From positions 89,230 to 153,229 of the forward strand of contig QLIY01000103.1 in assembly GCA_003260075.1 (NCBI GenBank): a DNA stretch of 64,000 bases. The letters are read 5' to 3'. Under the pieces are notes generated by a model, which saw only the letters and a list, made by a program, of their open reading frames with translations, made no database searches and was not told where the DNA came from. The DNA comes from Phallusia mammillata (taxonomy: Eukaryota; Chordata; Ascidiacea; Phlebobranchia; Ascidiidae). This document shows, piece by piece, positions 10,421-21,612 of the stretch. Both the position numbers and the translations under genes were made by a program. Each line of letters starts with the position of its first letter. The first letter of the stretch is position 1.

Positions 10421-13400
10421 ATGGATGAATATGGTGGAACATTTTTCGACCTTGCATCCTCGTCTGCATCTTACCCACTTTGCTCAGGTGGTGGATACCT
10501 GAATGACTTAAGTACATTTCCGAGTGTTGAAACTCATGCCAAAATTACAGGAAATAACATTCATGACCAGGTCAATGACTTGGACTCCCTGTTACTGCCT
10601 ACCACCGATTTTCCATCAACGATAGATGGTGATATGTTTCAAAATGCAGCATCTTTAGAAACATTGGATAGAAAGAAGGATGTGCATACTGAACTTAATG
10701 GAACACAGCAAGCATCCACAACTTTTTATTCTAACAAAACTATTAAAGGGGGGGGGGGTATGTTTCAAAATGCAGCATCTTTAGAAACATTGGATAGAAA
10801 GAGGGATATGCATACTGAACTTAACGGAACACAGCAAGCATCCACAACTTTTTATTCTAACAAAACTATTAAAACTGAGACGCAAGACTCTATGACTTTT
10901 AATCAGACAAGTTCTTTTGGATTTATGGAGCAAACTCATTCTTTAGATGCAATACTAGATCAAAGTAATAATACAACACCTTCAAGCATACCAAAACATG
11001 TTTCTACTGTTCCAATAAAAGTTGAAAACCCAATAAGTGTACCTAGAATAATACGACCCGACGGTACGACACAAGCACTCACAGCTGGAAGTAAAATTCA
11101 AATTCAGGGTCTGTCTTCGGGATCAAAAATGATTCGAGTATGTGTCGCTAAAACAAACACTGTGGTCCAGCAAAGGCCTGAAAAGAATACTTCACAGGCT
11201 CCAGTGCAATGCAAACAAGAGATTTTTACCCCATTTCATCAAACAACAGCATTTACTGTGACCCCGGAACAACTAGAACCTGTGGTATGTTACTTATCGC
11301 ACAATAGACTTATTGCTTTGCTTAAGTGGACTGTAAACTTTATCAAGCCTAAAACTATCCTCTAAACTTCCTATTAGTAAAAGGAATGTTCATCACCTTA
11401 TTCAAAAAGAATCCTAAATATTTTGTTGCTTAAGTTAAACCCACATTGTTTATAAAACACTGAATTTTTTGCTTTAGTTTATTGCACCTACTTAAAATGT
11501 AGCTGTAAACATAACTGTAAGGAGCTTGTACACATTGAATTATTAAATGTTGATGTTAAAACTTAATACCTAACTTACAGGCAGTTTTGGTTTACTTTTG
11601 TGTTTTAGGTAAACACTCGTGAGGATCTTGATAAACCAACACATATCAAAGTGATTGTTTCAAATGTCGTGGCATCGTTTCGAGTTCATTGTCACCTTAG
11701 CCTTCGTCGAATCGCGCTAGAAGGTGCAGATGTTGTTTATCGAAGAGAGTCACAAGTAAGAAAATGAGTCAGGCATATCACTGTATAAGTTACTTGCAAA
11801 ACAACATCTTGATCACATTGTCATGATAAGGATGAACTTATGTACTGAGACTGTTTTTGATATCATGACTGGCAGGTTTTAACTTTCTTTTAAGCCAAGT
11901 TCCTGTTTTAAGTCAGATGTTTTAACCAGGGGTAAATTTAACCCCTATTGGGTAAATTTGACATGCCCTGGGGTAAACAAAAGTAAGCATAAATTTTGGC
12001 ATTTTAAAATAATGTAATTGATTTTTTTTTATTAATTTAGTTGGTTAAGACAAACAAGGTGATATTTTCATGTCTGCAAGTAGCCAAAGGAAAAATTTAG
12101 CCTAAAATCTGCTGTTTTAGGCTTTAAAAAAATAATTTTATGTAACTGGTTTTTATTGCTTTGTTGCAGAAAGTAGTAATGCGATTACGAAATCCAAAGT
12201 GTACAGCATATATGTGGTCTTCGGGAAAAGTTGTCTGCACGGGGGCAAGCTCAGATGACAATGCAAAAAAAGCAGCAAAAAAAATTGCCCGCAGACTGCA
12301 AAAAATTGGTTTTAAGGTACTAACATAGCTATTTTAAGGAACTAAGATTTCTACTTTCACAAGAAACACTGTCTACATGTGACAAAATTTTTCCTTTCAG
12401 AAACTGTGTTTTCGACAAAACTCATATTTCATGTTTTTAGGTTCGGTTTTCGGAGTTTAAAGTAGTCAATGTTTTGGCGGTGAGCAAAATGCCTTATGCA
12501 ATAGACATCAATGAATTCTCAAGAGCTCATCGAGGCAGGCATTGCAGGTAATGCTCATTTACTAGGTAAAATCTCATACCACAGCTAAAATGCAAAACAT
12601 TGCCCGTGGCTATAGGGTTTTATATAACACCTGTGCTAATATTTAATGGCAATTTCAGCTTTTATGGAACTGTTGTACAATGGATTAGAACAGTACGTTT
12701 TATATTACTTTTTATGTCAGCTGTTTATAAGAAAGATGAAATAAATCCATTTGTACCTCAATGGCCACCGTGGCTTTATTTACCTAATTATTTAGAAATG
12801 TTCAACCAATACTGCTCACACAAAAAGGATTACAGAAGCCTCACCATACAAGGAAGCCTGTCGGAAAATAACTTACATAGCTCTATATGCAGTTGGTTTC
12901 ACTTTCTGAACAGGCCACCGTTTGCAGCAATCGCTTCTGTATGGCACAAAACGCGGAAACATGGTAGTTAGGAGTTGGCCTTGTTAATCATTCCTCTTTA
13001 AATATCTACAACATGTACTTACGGTGCTGGGTGATTGGCATAATTGATGTGGTTTGTTTCCTAAATGATCATAAGCTTCTTGTTTGGTTCGGTGTATCGT
13101 TGTGATTAGTCTGTTTCCCAAGCTTAGGCCTAAACGTGAGTTTAGTCACAGTTACGTTGTTTTTAGTTGGGGCAATATCCCTGAAAAAGGTGCAAACAAC
13201 CCAAAACATAATTTCGATCTCATAAGGAAGATGGTGTTCTTAATAAACGTTGAATTAAGTTCAACGATATGGTTCGCAGTTTGTTTCAATGTCACTCAGT
13301 TTACGCTTGTCGAATGATCTTTAAGGTTGGAACAATATTCCCATAAGGGTTGATCCTAAAACGCTGACATTTTGTCTCCTACAGCTCTTTGCTTTTGTTT

Positions 13401-15391
13401 TTAACCTCAGTTAAAATAAGTTTTCAGATGTCTCGCCCATTCTTATTAATTCACACCTCAAGTGAACTAAAGTGGAAATGCCAGTTGTCAAACCTTGCAC
13501 CCAGTGGCATATCATTGTTGTGTTGTGCCATCACGCTACCACCGGGACACACAGTGTGTCACAGCGCCATGTCGTCTGTCACACTGTCGCGAGGATATTT
13601 GTAGACACAAGATTGTGGTATCACGCCTCCTTGCACATAGGAACAAGAAAGGGTTGATTACTTAATAGCACCAATGCTCAGATTTACGTTGGGGCCAACT
13701 TCCGTGCGAAAACTGTTGCGTGCTCACAGATGGTAGCTGTCTACTGTGTAATTCATCTGGAACAAATACCTACCGACAGTAATGTTTGTTGCAGTTTGGT
13801 CATCTTATTACTGAAGAAGAAATCTCAACCTCTTATAAATCTAAAATGCTGACCCTTGTAAACTTTACGTGAAGACTCTTTTAATGTACCAAGTTGTTTT
13901 TTCAAAAAAAAATGTTTAGCAAAAAAAGAGAGAACGGTGGTTATCGTGTTTTAAAATTGGTAACCACTGGTCGTAAGTTTATTCAACTGAGGTTAATGCG
14001 CTGTTTGTTCAAATCCCCACAATAAACAAAGTTGTTTTTGTGTGACGATTGTTTATCTTAAGTTTGTTAAGGGTCTTGGTTAGATATTTTGCGTATCGTT
14101 TTGTATTTACGAGCCACATACTATTTTCTCGAAATGTCAGCTTTGCGGCCATTATCCCCTGGTACTTCCTTTCTGCTGGAAACATAAACAACATAGCGAA
14201 GGTCGAACGGGTCATGTGAAAAGAGTTACTAATACGCCAGAGACATTTATGTCTATTATTAAACTTCCCGTTTACAAAACGAGTTAAATGCTCGTTTGTA
14301 AGGATTCGCGTTTGTCCATAGTACGCGGTGAGCTTTTATTGTGTTTGTATCTACTTCTTTAAGGAGAATCATTTTGGCCTATTTCCTTTGTAATGTGAGA
14401 TTTTAACATCGATGTAATATCAAACGCTACGGGTTGGAATGGTCCAGCTCCTTTTTTTTATAGTGACGTCACCATTACCCGTTAATTACTTCACCCCTCG
14501 TTTTTCCCAACCAAAGTCCATATTGAAAATAATTTACTTTCGCACTTTTGTTTCACGACACAGTGACGTCACAATCACCTGTTAACTACGCCACCTTCAA
14601 ATTTTTCTTTCGCATTGTGACATCGCACTGACTCCTTTGTTTTGTCGCCAGCTACGAACCGGAACTGCATCCAGGAGTGACGTATAGGATTAATGAGCTC
14701 AAAGCGACGCTGAAAATATTTTCGACTGGTTCGGTGACGGTGACGGCCAGATCCGTACAACGAGCACATGATGCAGTCAAACAAATTTACCCGTCGTTCA
14801 AGCCGTTTTACAAGTAAGTGCCGTTTTTCCATTTGTATATTAGCCCTGTCTTGGGTTCGAATCCCACCGCAGGCTAGGGAATGCTTGGGAGACTTGCTCG
14901 ATTCAGTATTACGCCTTCCATTGGCCTGACGTGCTATGATTTGTTAAGAAGATTTAGTTTTTAGCCGGAATTAGTTTTGTTTTTTTACTTTTGGTTTCAA
15001 AAATGTGAGTTAAACTTTTTTGTCATTTTTATGTTATTTCTTATTTCGGTGGGGGGGGGGTCTGACGTGCTATGATTTGTTAAGAAGATTTAGTTTTTAG
15101 CTGGAATTAGTTTTGTTTTTTTACTTTTGGTTTCAAAAGCGATGTGAGTTAAACTTTTTTGTCATTTTTATGTTATTTCTTATTTCGGTAATTGATATAT
15201 TTGCATTGTTAATTAATAATTTGTCATTTTTGGAAATTAACAGTATTTGTTTTGTGCTCACAAACAATTTGTGTGTTTTACAAAAACTTTCCCTAAAACT
15301 TGCTTATCTTGTCACTTTTAGGTTTGATCGTCCTAACCACTGGGGGGACTTCGAAGACGCGTTGCCTAGCGACAACGAAGATCTCAGTTGA
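10421..15391 (+). CDS. TBPL1: TBP-like factor (TLF/TRF2) with long N-terminal extension
   Basis: Six coding exons: 10421-11284, 11609-11755, 12170-12316, 12441-12547, 14652-14813 and 15322-15391; phases close to 498 aa as written. From about residue 295 the protein matches the saddle-shaped TBP core of the TLF/TRF2 family: HLSLRRIALEGADVVYRR, MWSSGKVVCTGA, FKVVNVLAV, YEPELHPGVTYRI and STGSVTVTA. TLF proteins bind TFIIA and TFIIB but not classical TATA boxes and direct a subset of metazoan promoters in the nucleus. Vertebrate TBPL1 is about 186 aa; here roughly 290 extra residues precede the core. They are low-complexity, Ser/Thr/Gln/Asn-rich and include psi-K-x-E sites (IKTE, IKVE) that could take SUMO. 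Inside exon 1, 10633-10747 is repeated at 10759-10873 across an 11-G run. That repeat is probably an assembly fault, so the true length is probably near 456 aa. The tail is acidic. Confidence 0.9.
14455..14600. promoter_or_regulatory. Two CRE palindromes in a diverged tandem pair
   Basis: TGACGTCA occurs at about 14464 and 14562 in intron 4 of the TBPL1 gene. Each is followed by a similar segment (CACC..TTAACTACxxCACC). They could be an internal regulatory site or an old repeat. Confidence 0.3.
14845..14874 (+). repeat. tRNA-derived fragment (T arm and acceptor 3' half)
   Basis: GGGTTCGAATCCCACCGC followed by AGGC looks like a B box, T stem and the 3' acceptor strand. The same acceptor strand CGCAGGC ends the fuller tRNA-like sequence at 24355-24430 (minus). 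Probably a tRNA relic or SINE head. Confidence 0.45.
14926..15189. other. False duplication around a filled gap (10 G, 15051-15060)
   Basis: The segment beginning CTGACGTGCTATGATTTG occurs on both sides of the G run. It is in the last intron of the TBPL1 gene and leaves the exons intact. Confidence 0.8.
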
Positions 15392-15977
15392 TGACGCCAC
15401 CACCAGTCTAAAGCCTATGATGTCATTTTGATTTTCATTTGCGTTGTTATATATGCCACTCGCATGCAAAACCAAAGCGTTTTGTCTCGCCTATTCCCCG
15501 TACCGAAAGTGTTGTTGGCTTACGAACAAAAGGCGTGTTGACGGGTTTTCGTGAAGTTAAACTGTTTGGGAGAGTTTGACATGTTCAAAAAAGTCTTTCT
15601 CTCGGTGTAAGACTGTAAAGAGAAAGTAGGAAGCTGCTTTGCTTGTTTTTCGGTTTCAGTACATACAACTTTTCACATTACGGCCTTATAGTATGTCTGA
15701 AACTGAAGTAATATATTTGTAACAAGCCCGTAAGTACATGCAGCGTTTTTGTGACATTTTTGATCACCTCTGGCCTACAGACGTGTGTCAGAATTACGCA
15801 CACTTCCATTGACGATACCGTTAAGTTAAAGGTTTGTATGTCGGACGCCAAATCCAAATTTGCTTCGTAACGATGACATTTGCTGCAACGGCATTATCCC
15901 GTGACTCGCTTAAATTCGTCCTGCCATTGGCGGGTTTTGCAGTTGACAAGCGGTAAAACCCGCACCAAGTATACGGT

Positions 15978-16016
15978 CACGTGATTTACCAAGAGGTCAC
16001 GTGGGCATTACGTCAT
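15978..16016. promoter_or_regulatory. Two CACGTG E-boxes and an ATTACGTCAT site
   Basis: GTCACGTG occurs twice 20 bases apart (CACGTG at 15978-15983 and 15998-16003), followed by ATTACGTCAT at 16007-16016. This spacing of USF/Myc-type and CREB/ATF-type sites is promoter-like, but no transcript can be assigned. Confidence 0.35.
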
Positions 16017-16682
16017 CTTTGAGAATTACTTGTCCGAGCCATGCGTTCTATATTTTGTTATTTGTCGCCATCTTGTTTTTTTTCCCGTTTTTGTCTTATT
16101 TATCTGCTGCACATTGGAGAAGAAACGCTGCTTCCGACGGATTCTACTTCATTTTCGCGTCATGGCGCCTACGTGCTCTTTCCTCTTAATTCCGAGTCGG
16201 ACCCAAAAGGGCCCATGCTGTTTCTTAACGACTCAATGTCGGCAGCATCAGTCTTAACATGCACAAAATTTCAAGACATGCCTCTGTCGACTTTTTGACA
16301 ATTTCCTTGTGTACGTGTGTTGTTGTTGTGCTTATTCTCATGCTATACCTACTTACTTTAAGAAATGAATTTCTCATATTTAACAACGTATGCTAAAACG
16401 CATACGGTATGCCCACCGAGGCAATTCGCGTTCATTTTCTATTATTACTTACGCCATAGGAACACAATACGCTAGCGTAACTTTCTTTTTTTGCTTTGCT
16501 CAATTTCTCTGCTTAAAACCTGCAGCGTTTGTATGCAACTCCGGTCCCCGCCTGAGGGCGCACATGAGCGGTTCGTTGCTTGTCACGCTATTGTTTGTTG
16601 ATAACACTCGTCGCTCCTTGTGTGTTATGGCGAAATAAACTTGTATTGAAAAACTGATTCTAGAAACGGTATACCACTAATT

Positions 16683-17506
16683 CAGGGGTGTCCAACCTTT
16701 TTGGCCAAAGGGCCACATGCGGTTTACGAATGATTGCGCGGGCCACTTGAGTGTTACTGCCAATTTGGAATCTCTGTCTTATAATTTCTTATTAAAATCC
16801 TCACACCGAAATTCTAATCTTAGAAATGTGTATTATCCTCGTTTACAGTTATAAGAACAATAAACCCACCAAGATACAGTTAAGTCAACAAAGTTTTTCC
16901 CACACGTCGACATTTCAATGTGCAAGTTTGGCACTGTTTTTCTCTAACAAGTTCGGCAATATTCGGTGAGATGGACGATGGAGAATGCAGAGCGATTTTT
17001 CCATATGGCTGTCAGAAATTGCTGATCTTACAGGGGATTTGAAGTCACATGTCAATCTTTCTTGGAAAGTTCTGTTGGCGTTACTTGCTTTTTATTTCTT
17101 GTTTGGCATAATCTATATCACTGCAGAGTGCAGAAGATGTTTTTCTGATAAATGCGTTTTACGCGAGTCTGTGGTACCATGCAGATGTATTTCAATGAAC
17201 CAAGAAACATTAGACTACTGACTGACTCTTCAAGCACGCATCAGATTGTGACGTAACAATGTAGAAATTGTGATGCGTAACAATGCGCATTGTGACGCAA
17301 CAAAAGTAGCTTGAACAGTTGTGTATTACTACTCTATTAACAAAGAAATAAGGCAAACAACAATTAAAATGTCAATTTTTCGGAATGGAAGTTTGCCATA
17401 AATTACGTAGGCGATTAAGTTGTCATTTCAAAAAATACTACGCGGGCGACTCAGAACCTTCCTGCGGGCCACATGTGGCCCGCGGGCCACGGGTTGGACG
17501 CCCCTG
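16683..17506. mobile_element. hAT non-autonomous element, 824 bp, perfect 8-bp TSD
   Basis: The ends are CAGGGGTGTCCAACC and GGTTGGACGCCCCTG. CACTAATT is duplicated exactly at 16675-16682 and 17507-17514. The subterminal zones have GGGCCACATG and CGCGGGCCAC motifs typical of the family. No intact transposase frame is present. Confidence 0.92.
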
Positions 17507-18097
17507 CACTAATTGGACCCAACCTTTTTTTGATATCCAAGTGCATATTGTAAAAGCATATGAGCCAATAAATGATAAGCTGCAAGTGCATATTATTCAC
17601 ACACTTTTGGACAAAAAAGGTTAAATATGTTTATCCTTTTTCCTCCTATAATCTGAATGAAACCCAGGCTGACTTGATTTATATGTTCCATATAGACCCA
17701 ACCCAACTCTTGTAATTGGGAAGCTTGGTATCAGCTGGAACAGTAGGGATATGCACAAACGAGTAAAGTGTAATATTTACATATGTATGTAAGGTGTATG
17801 ACTAGCTGCTGTCAAAATGCCATGCAAGTTCATTGCTTGTTGTAGGCCGCCTTGCCATATGTACGGTTCCAGCAGCTGTATTTAATGATGTTGAAGTTTG
17901 CCTTTTCCCAAGGGGTTTATCAGATGCTGGCGTCTCTAAAAGACTCATCAACAGATCGTTGTGGTCTATAGCGGGTCAACTTAAATGATATTAAGCCTAC
18001 TAACACGTGCAGTACGTACTTCAAGCTGTTAGTCGTGCTGTTTTGGGTATTGGTGTTTTTGTCTTTTATATCTGATAATTGTGTGGCATGTTATGAT

Positions 18098-21000
18098 ATG
18101 GCTGATAAATTAGGATGGATCATTTTTGCAGGTAAGTTTGAAACGTTTTGGTACTGACTGTCGTTGTTTTAGCCTTGTTTCCATTTAGGAACAATCGCCA
18201 TCTTGCTACTGTTTCAACACGTTGCTGCCAACAAAAAAACACCCTTTTCAACAGAAGCTCAACTTGCTTCTAATATTTTGCGCAACTATAACACTAAGGT
18301 GCTATGATTTTGCTAAAAAAGTTCGAATACAGCGCGCATATAGCTTTACTTTTTAGTAGCAGGTTTTTAGTCTCGTGTTTGGTGGTGCAAGATTTTCGTT
18401 TTGACCTTCATGGATTCTAACAAATTTATTCATATTGCTAATAAACTATATGTGCAGATTATACCAAAGCAAAACAATGAGGCATTAGTGGTAAAAATTG
18501 GGATGACACTTCTGCAAATAATAAGCGTGGTAGGTAAAACCATTTCACAACCCTAACTGCTATTTTCATGCAAAGTGACAAAAAAAATAATCAGCACTTA
18601 AATACCTGATTTTGCTTCGACATTTTTGTTGTTTGCTGTGAGTCGAATTGCTGGCAGTCTCGAATTTACTTCTTCTCTAGGATGCAAAAGCTGGGGTTTT
18701 AACCACATCTGTTTACATGACATATTTATGGCAAGATCCACGCTTAACTTGGGACCCATCTGATTATGATGGTATAAGCGTGACAAGAATACCGGTTGAC
18801 AATATCTGGTCCCCAAAAATAATTTTGGAAAACAGGTTTGTTGAAGCGCAGGAAAAGTACAATGCACAGCTGATGCTTGTATTGTTGGGTTGTTGTTTGA
18901 AGCTGATAAAGGTGCATTTGTGTTTCAGTCAAATTAAACACATGCAGGAAAGTTTAAGAGTAAATGCCCTGGCTCGGTTTGATGGTGTAATTGAGTGGCT
19001 TCCACCAGCTATTTACAGAAGTTCGTGCTCAATGTCGGTATGTTAGCTAAAGACTGTCATTGAAAAACTGTGTAAGAAGTCACAACTTTGAAACTGAAGA
19101 AATTGAATAATGTTTTACGTTTGTTTGTTAGATGATTATGTTTCCTTTTGATTGGCAAAACTGTTCACTTGTCTTTCGCTCATTGGACCACGACCAGTCA
19201 CGAATGATCTTCGACTACGTTTATACCAAAGAGATTGTAGTGGACGACAATGGTACTGTAAATATTGTAACTAGTACTTTTCATTGTCCGCATTTCTTTA
19301 AAAAATGCATGTCCACGGGAATGCAAGAACCTGATTTTGGCCACATTTGTAAAAGGGGCAAAGAAGTGTCTTAGAACAAGTTAATTTTAAACTGCAAATT
19401 TTGTCGCAAGCTTTCCAAGTTTTTGCTTTAAATTAGTCTTTGTTACGTAAGACTGACACACATATAGAACGTGTAAAAAGAAAAAGAGCAGACTCATCAC
19501 TCTTGAACTTAAATAGTCAGAAACAGTTTCGAACATTCAATTTTTGCCCAGAAAAGTATTTTTGGCCCGCTAAAATAACTATGTTATCTACGTAGCTTTT
19601 GTACCAAACGGAGAATGGGATTTGCTTCAAAAGCCAATTACAATTTTGCCTCAAAACTCAGACGAACGTTTCCAAAAAGTCAGTTTCAATGTGATAATCA
19701 AACGAAAGCCACAGTTCTACATTATGAATATTGTTCTTCCATGCGTTTTGCAGTCAGTATTGGCTTGTTTTGTATTTTACCTTCCAGTAATAGCAGGTAA
19801 GTGCAAAAGCTTGTAAAAATGCCCACATTGAAAATAGTTTTGCTTTATATCTAATTACGTTGTCTACTTTAGGGGAAAAGATATCTTTGGCCATCTCCTT
19901 GCTTCTAGGCTACACTGTTTTTATCTTTCTGATTGCTCAAGTGATGCCATCGACTGCGCTAGCTGTGCCTTTGTTTGCGTCATACATACTCTTCACAATG
20001 ACTCTTCTCTGCTTTTCTATCTTGTGCTGGTATGTGCCCCTTTCTATAACTTGGGCGGCAAAATCTTAAAGCAACTTTCACGACTTGAACGTGTAAAATA
20101 TAAACTTCAAAATTGGAGTTTGATGGTACCTCTGCAATTATAAAGCGTTTTCTGATCCTTGTTACCAATAAGACCTGAAATGGAATCAATTAAGAATCTT
20201 ATTGGATTTTGTTTTAATTCTAAACGTATCACCCCCCAAAGATCCAATAAAGGGTAAAATTAAAATTCATTCAAAAGTTCATTGGCCTCGACCAATCTGC
20301 AATTGTTATTTCTGTATTTTTATTAGCGTCTTTGTCTACAACTTTCACTTTCGATCTGACAAGAGGGGGGGGGGTGCCGTTTTTGCGACCAATCTGCAAT
20401 TGTTATTTCTGTTTTTTTATTAGCGTCTTTGTCTACAACTTTCACTTTCGATCTGACAAGACACATAAGATGCCCAGAAGCTTAAGAAAGATAGTAGTTG
20501 ATGTCATCGGCCCTTTACTTGGATTACACCAACCAGATTTAAAGTGGACTTCTACTGGCAACAAAAAGCGTCAAGGTTCTAATGTTTTAAGTCGCTTTCA
20601 ACCTATGGTTATTACGTTGATGTGAGTCCATAAGGTCCTCAAATCATTTGAGTTGCTGTTGCTTGTTTTAAAAGTTCAACAGATTGGGAATTAAAGACTA
20701 GCAATATAAGGAACGTTTTTTAGATAACGGCGTCAACAGGAAAATGAATATTCACGCAAATGGACAAATTTTCGACAAAACTGCTGGAACGAACATGTAT
20801 TTGAACCAGGTAAAGTTTGTTTCCTAAGTTTGTTGCTCATATATTAAACAAGCCCAGTATATGAGGATACAACACACGCATTTCATAATCTAGTTTAGTC
20901 ACTTTAAGCAGACGGTACCAATTACAGGCGCAAAGGCTTGGCTTTCAACCACGCGTCGGTTTGTCACGTGACAGATCAGCTGACCTTTCGACTGTTCCAG

Positions 21001-21289
21001 CATCGGTACAACACGCCCCGCACGAGTTCCGCCCGACCCTGAACTTCATCCAGTACGTCACGGGTCACGTGAAAACTGACCGCAAAAACGAAATCGTAAG
21101 TGACGTGACCGTATGTAACTATTTTTAGTTTTAATCAGCTGTTCTGAACTTTAGGCTTCCGACGAATGGTCGTATCTGGCCTTTGTATTTGACCGCTTGC
21201 TCTTCTGGGTTTACCTCATCATGAACTGCGCCGGGCTTATTGGATTTTACTTTCGCATTGTCACGGCTGAATATCCTGACAAGCTTTGA
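18098..21289 (+). CDS. Nicotinic acetylcholine receptor non-alpha subunit (beta/gamma/delta/epsilon type)
   Basis: Twelve exons: 18098-18131, 18189-18298, 18458-18529, 18681-18835, 18929-19037, 19132-19252, 19596-19796, 19873-20029, 20424-20621, 20740-20809, 20928-21095 and 21155-21289. All phases match, giving 509 aa. A signal peptide (residues 1-26) is followed by the ligand-binding domain with WLPPAIYRSSC and FPFDWQNC, which form the Cys-loop (C157 and C171, 13 residues between). M1 is near 240-267, M2 starts GEKISLAISLLLGYTVFIFL, then M3, the cytoplasmic loop and M4 near 474-500. The vicinal Cys pair of alpha subunits is absent, so it needs an alpha partner. Glu at M2 -1' and Leu at 9' fit a cation-selective pentameric channel at the plasma membrane. 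The start of exon 9 also appears truncated at 20327-20364 before a filled gap; use the second copy. It is convergent with a paralog with the same phases in exons 3-8. Confidence 0.93.
20289..20461. other. False exon duplication around a filled gap (10 G, 20365-20374)
   Basis: The end of intron 8 and start of exon 9 are present twice. The first copy stops at the G run after about 38 bases of exon; the second (from 20424) continues in frame. This is two overlapping contig ends rather than alternative exons. Confidence 0.8.
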
Positions 21290-21411
21290 TCATTTCTAGA
21301 CGTTTTTCGTTTTCAAATTATCCACATGGTGTCGCTGTTGATTGACCAGGTTGTGTAAATAGCTGATTGAGAAAAACTTGAGAAATCGTTGTAAGCATTT
21401 TAAAGCACTTC

Positions 21412-21417
21412 AATAAA
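21412..21417 (+). terminator. Polyadenylation signal of the plus-strand nAChR gene
   Basis: AATAAA lies 123 bases after the stop codon at 21287-21289. Confidence 0.6.
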
Positions 21418-21515
21418 ACAAATCATGTTTTAGCCAAAACACAAAAGGAAAAAAGAAACAATACGATGCCAATGAAAACATTTTGTATAATAAAAGCAAT
21501 CAAATAGCAAAAGTG

Positions 21516-21521
21516 TTTATT
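21516..21521 (-). terminator. Polyadenylation signal of the minus-strand nAChR gene
   Basis: TTTATT on this strand reads AATAAA on the minus strand, 92 bases after the stop codon at 21613. The two convergent 3' ends are thus separated by only about 100 bases. Confidence 0.55.
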
Positions 21522-21612
21522 TGTTATGTTGCATCACAGTACAATTCCTTCTTCTTGAATTCAAAAACCTTCACAGCATCGGCCTACGAGGACGCGCTTG
21601 CATTTTAGGATA

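Larger units (their letters stand above)
15392..18097. other. Intergenic region between TBPL1 and the first nAChR gene
   Basis: It holds an E-box/CRE cluster near 16.0 kb and the complete hAT element at 16.68-17.51 kb. Otherwise I see no gene; short open frames here lack splice context and family resemblance. Confidence 0.5.

Noticed and set aside
12600-12971. 123-codon frame in the TBPL1 gene
   Set aside because: It lies wholly within intron 4 and has no family resemblance.
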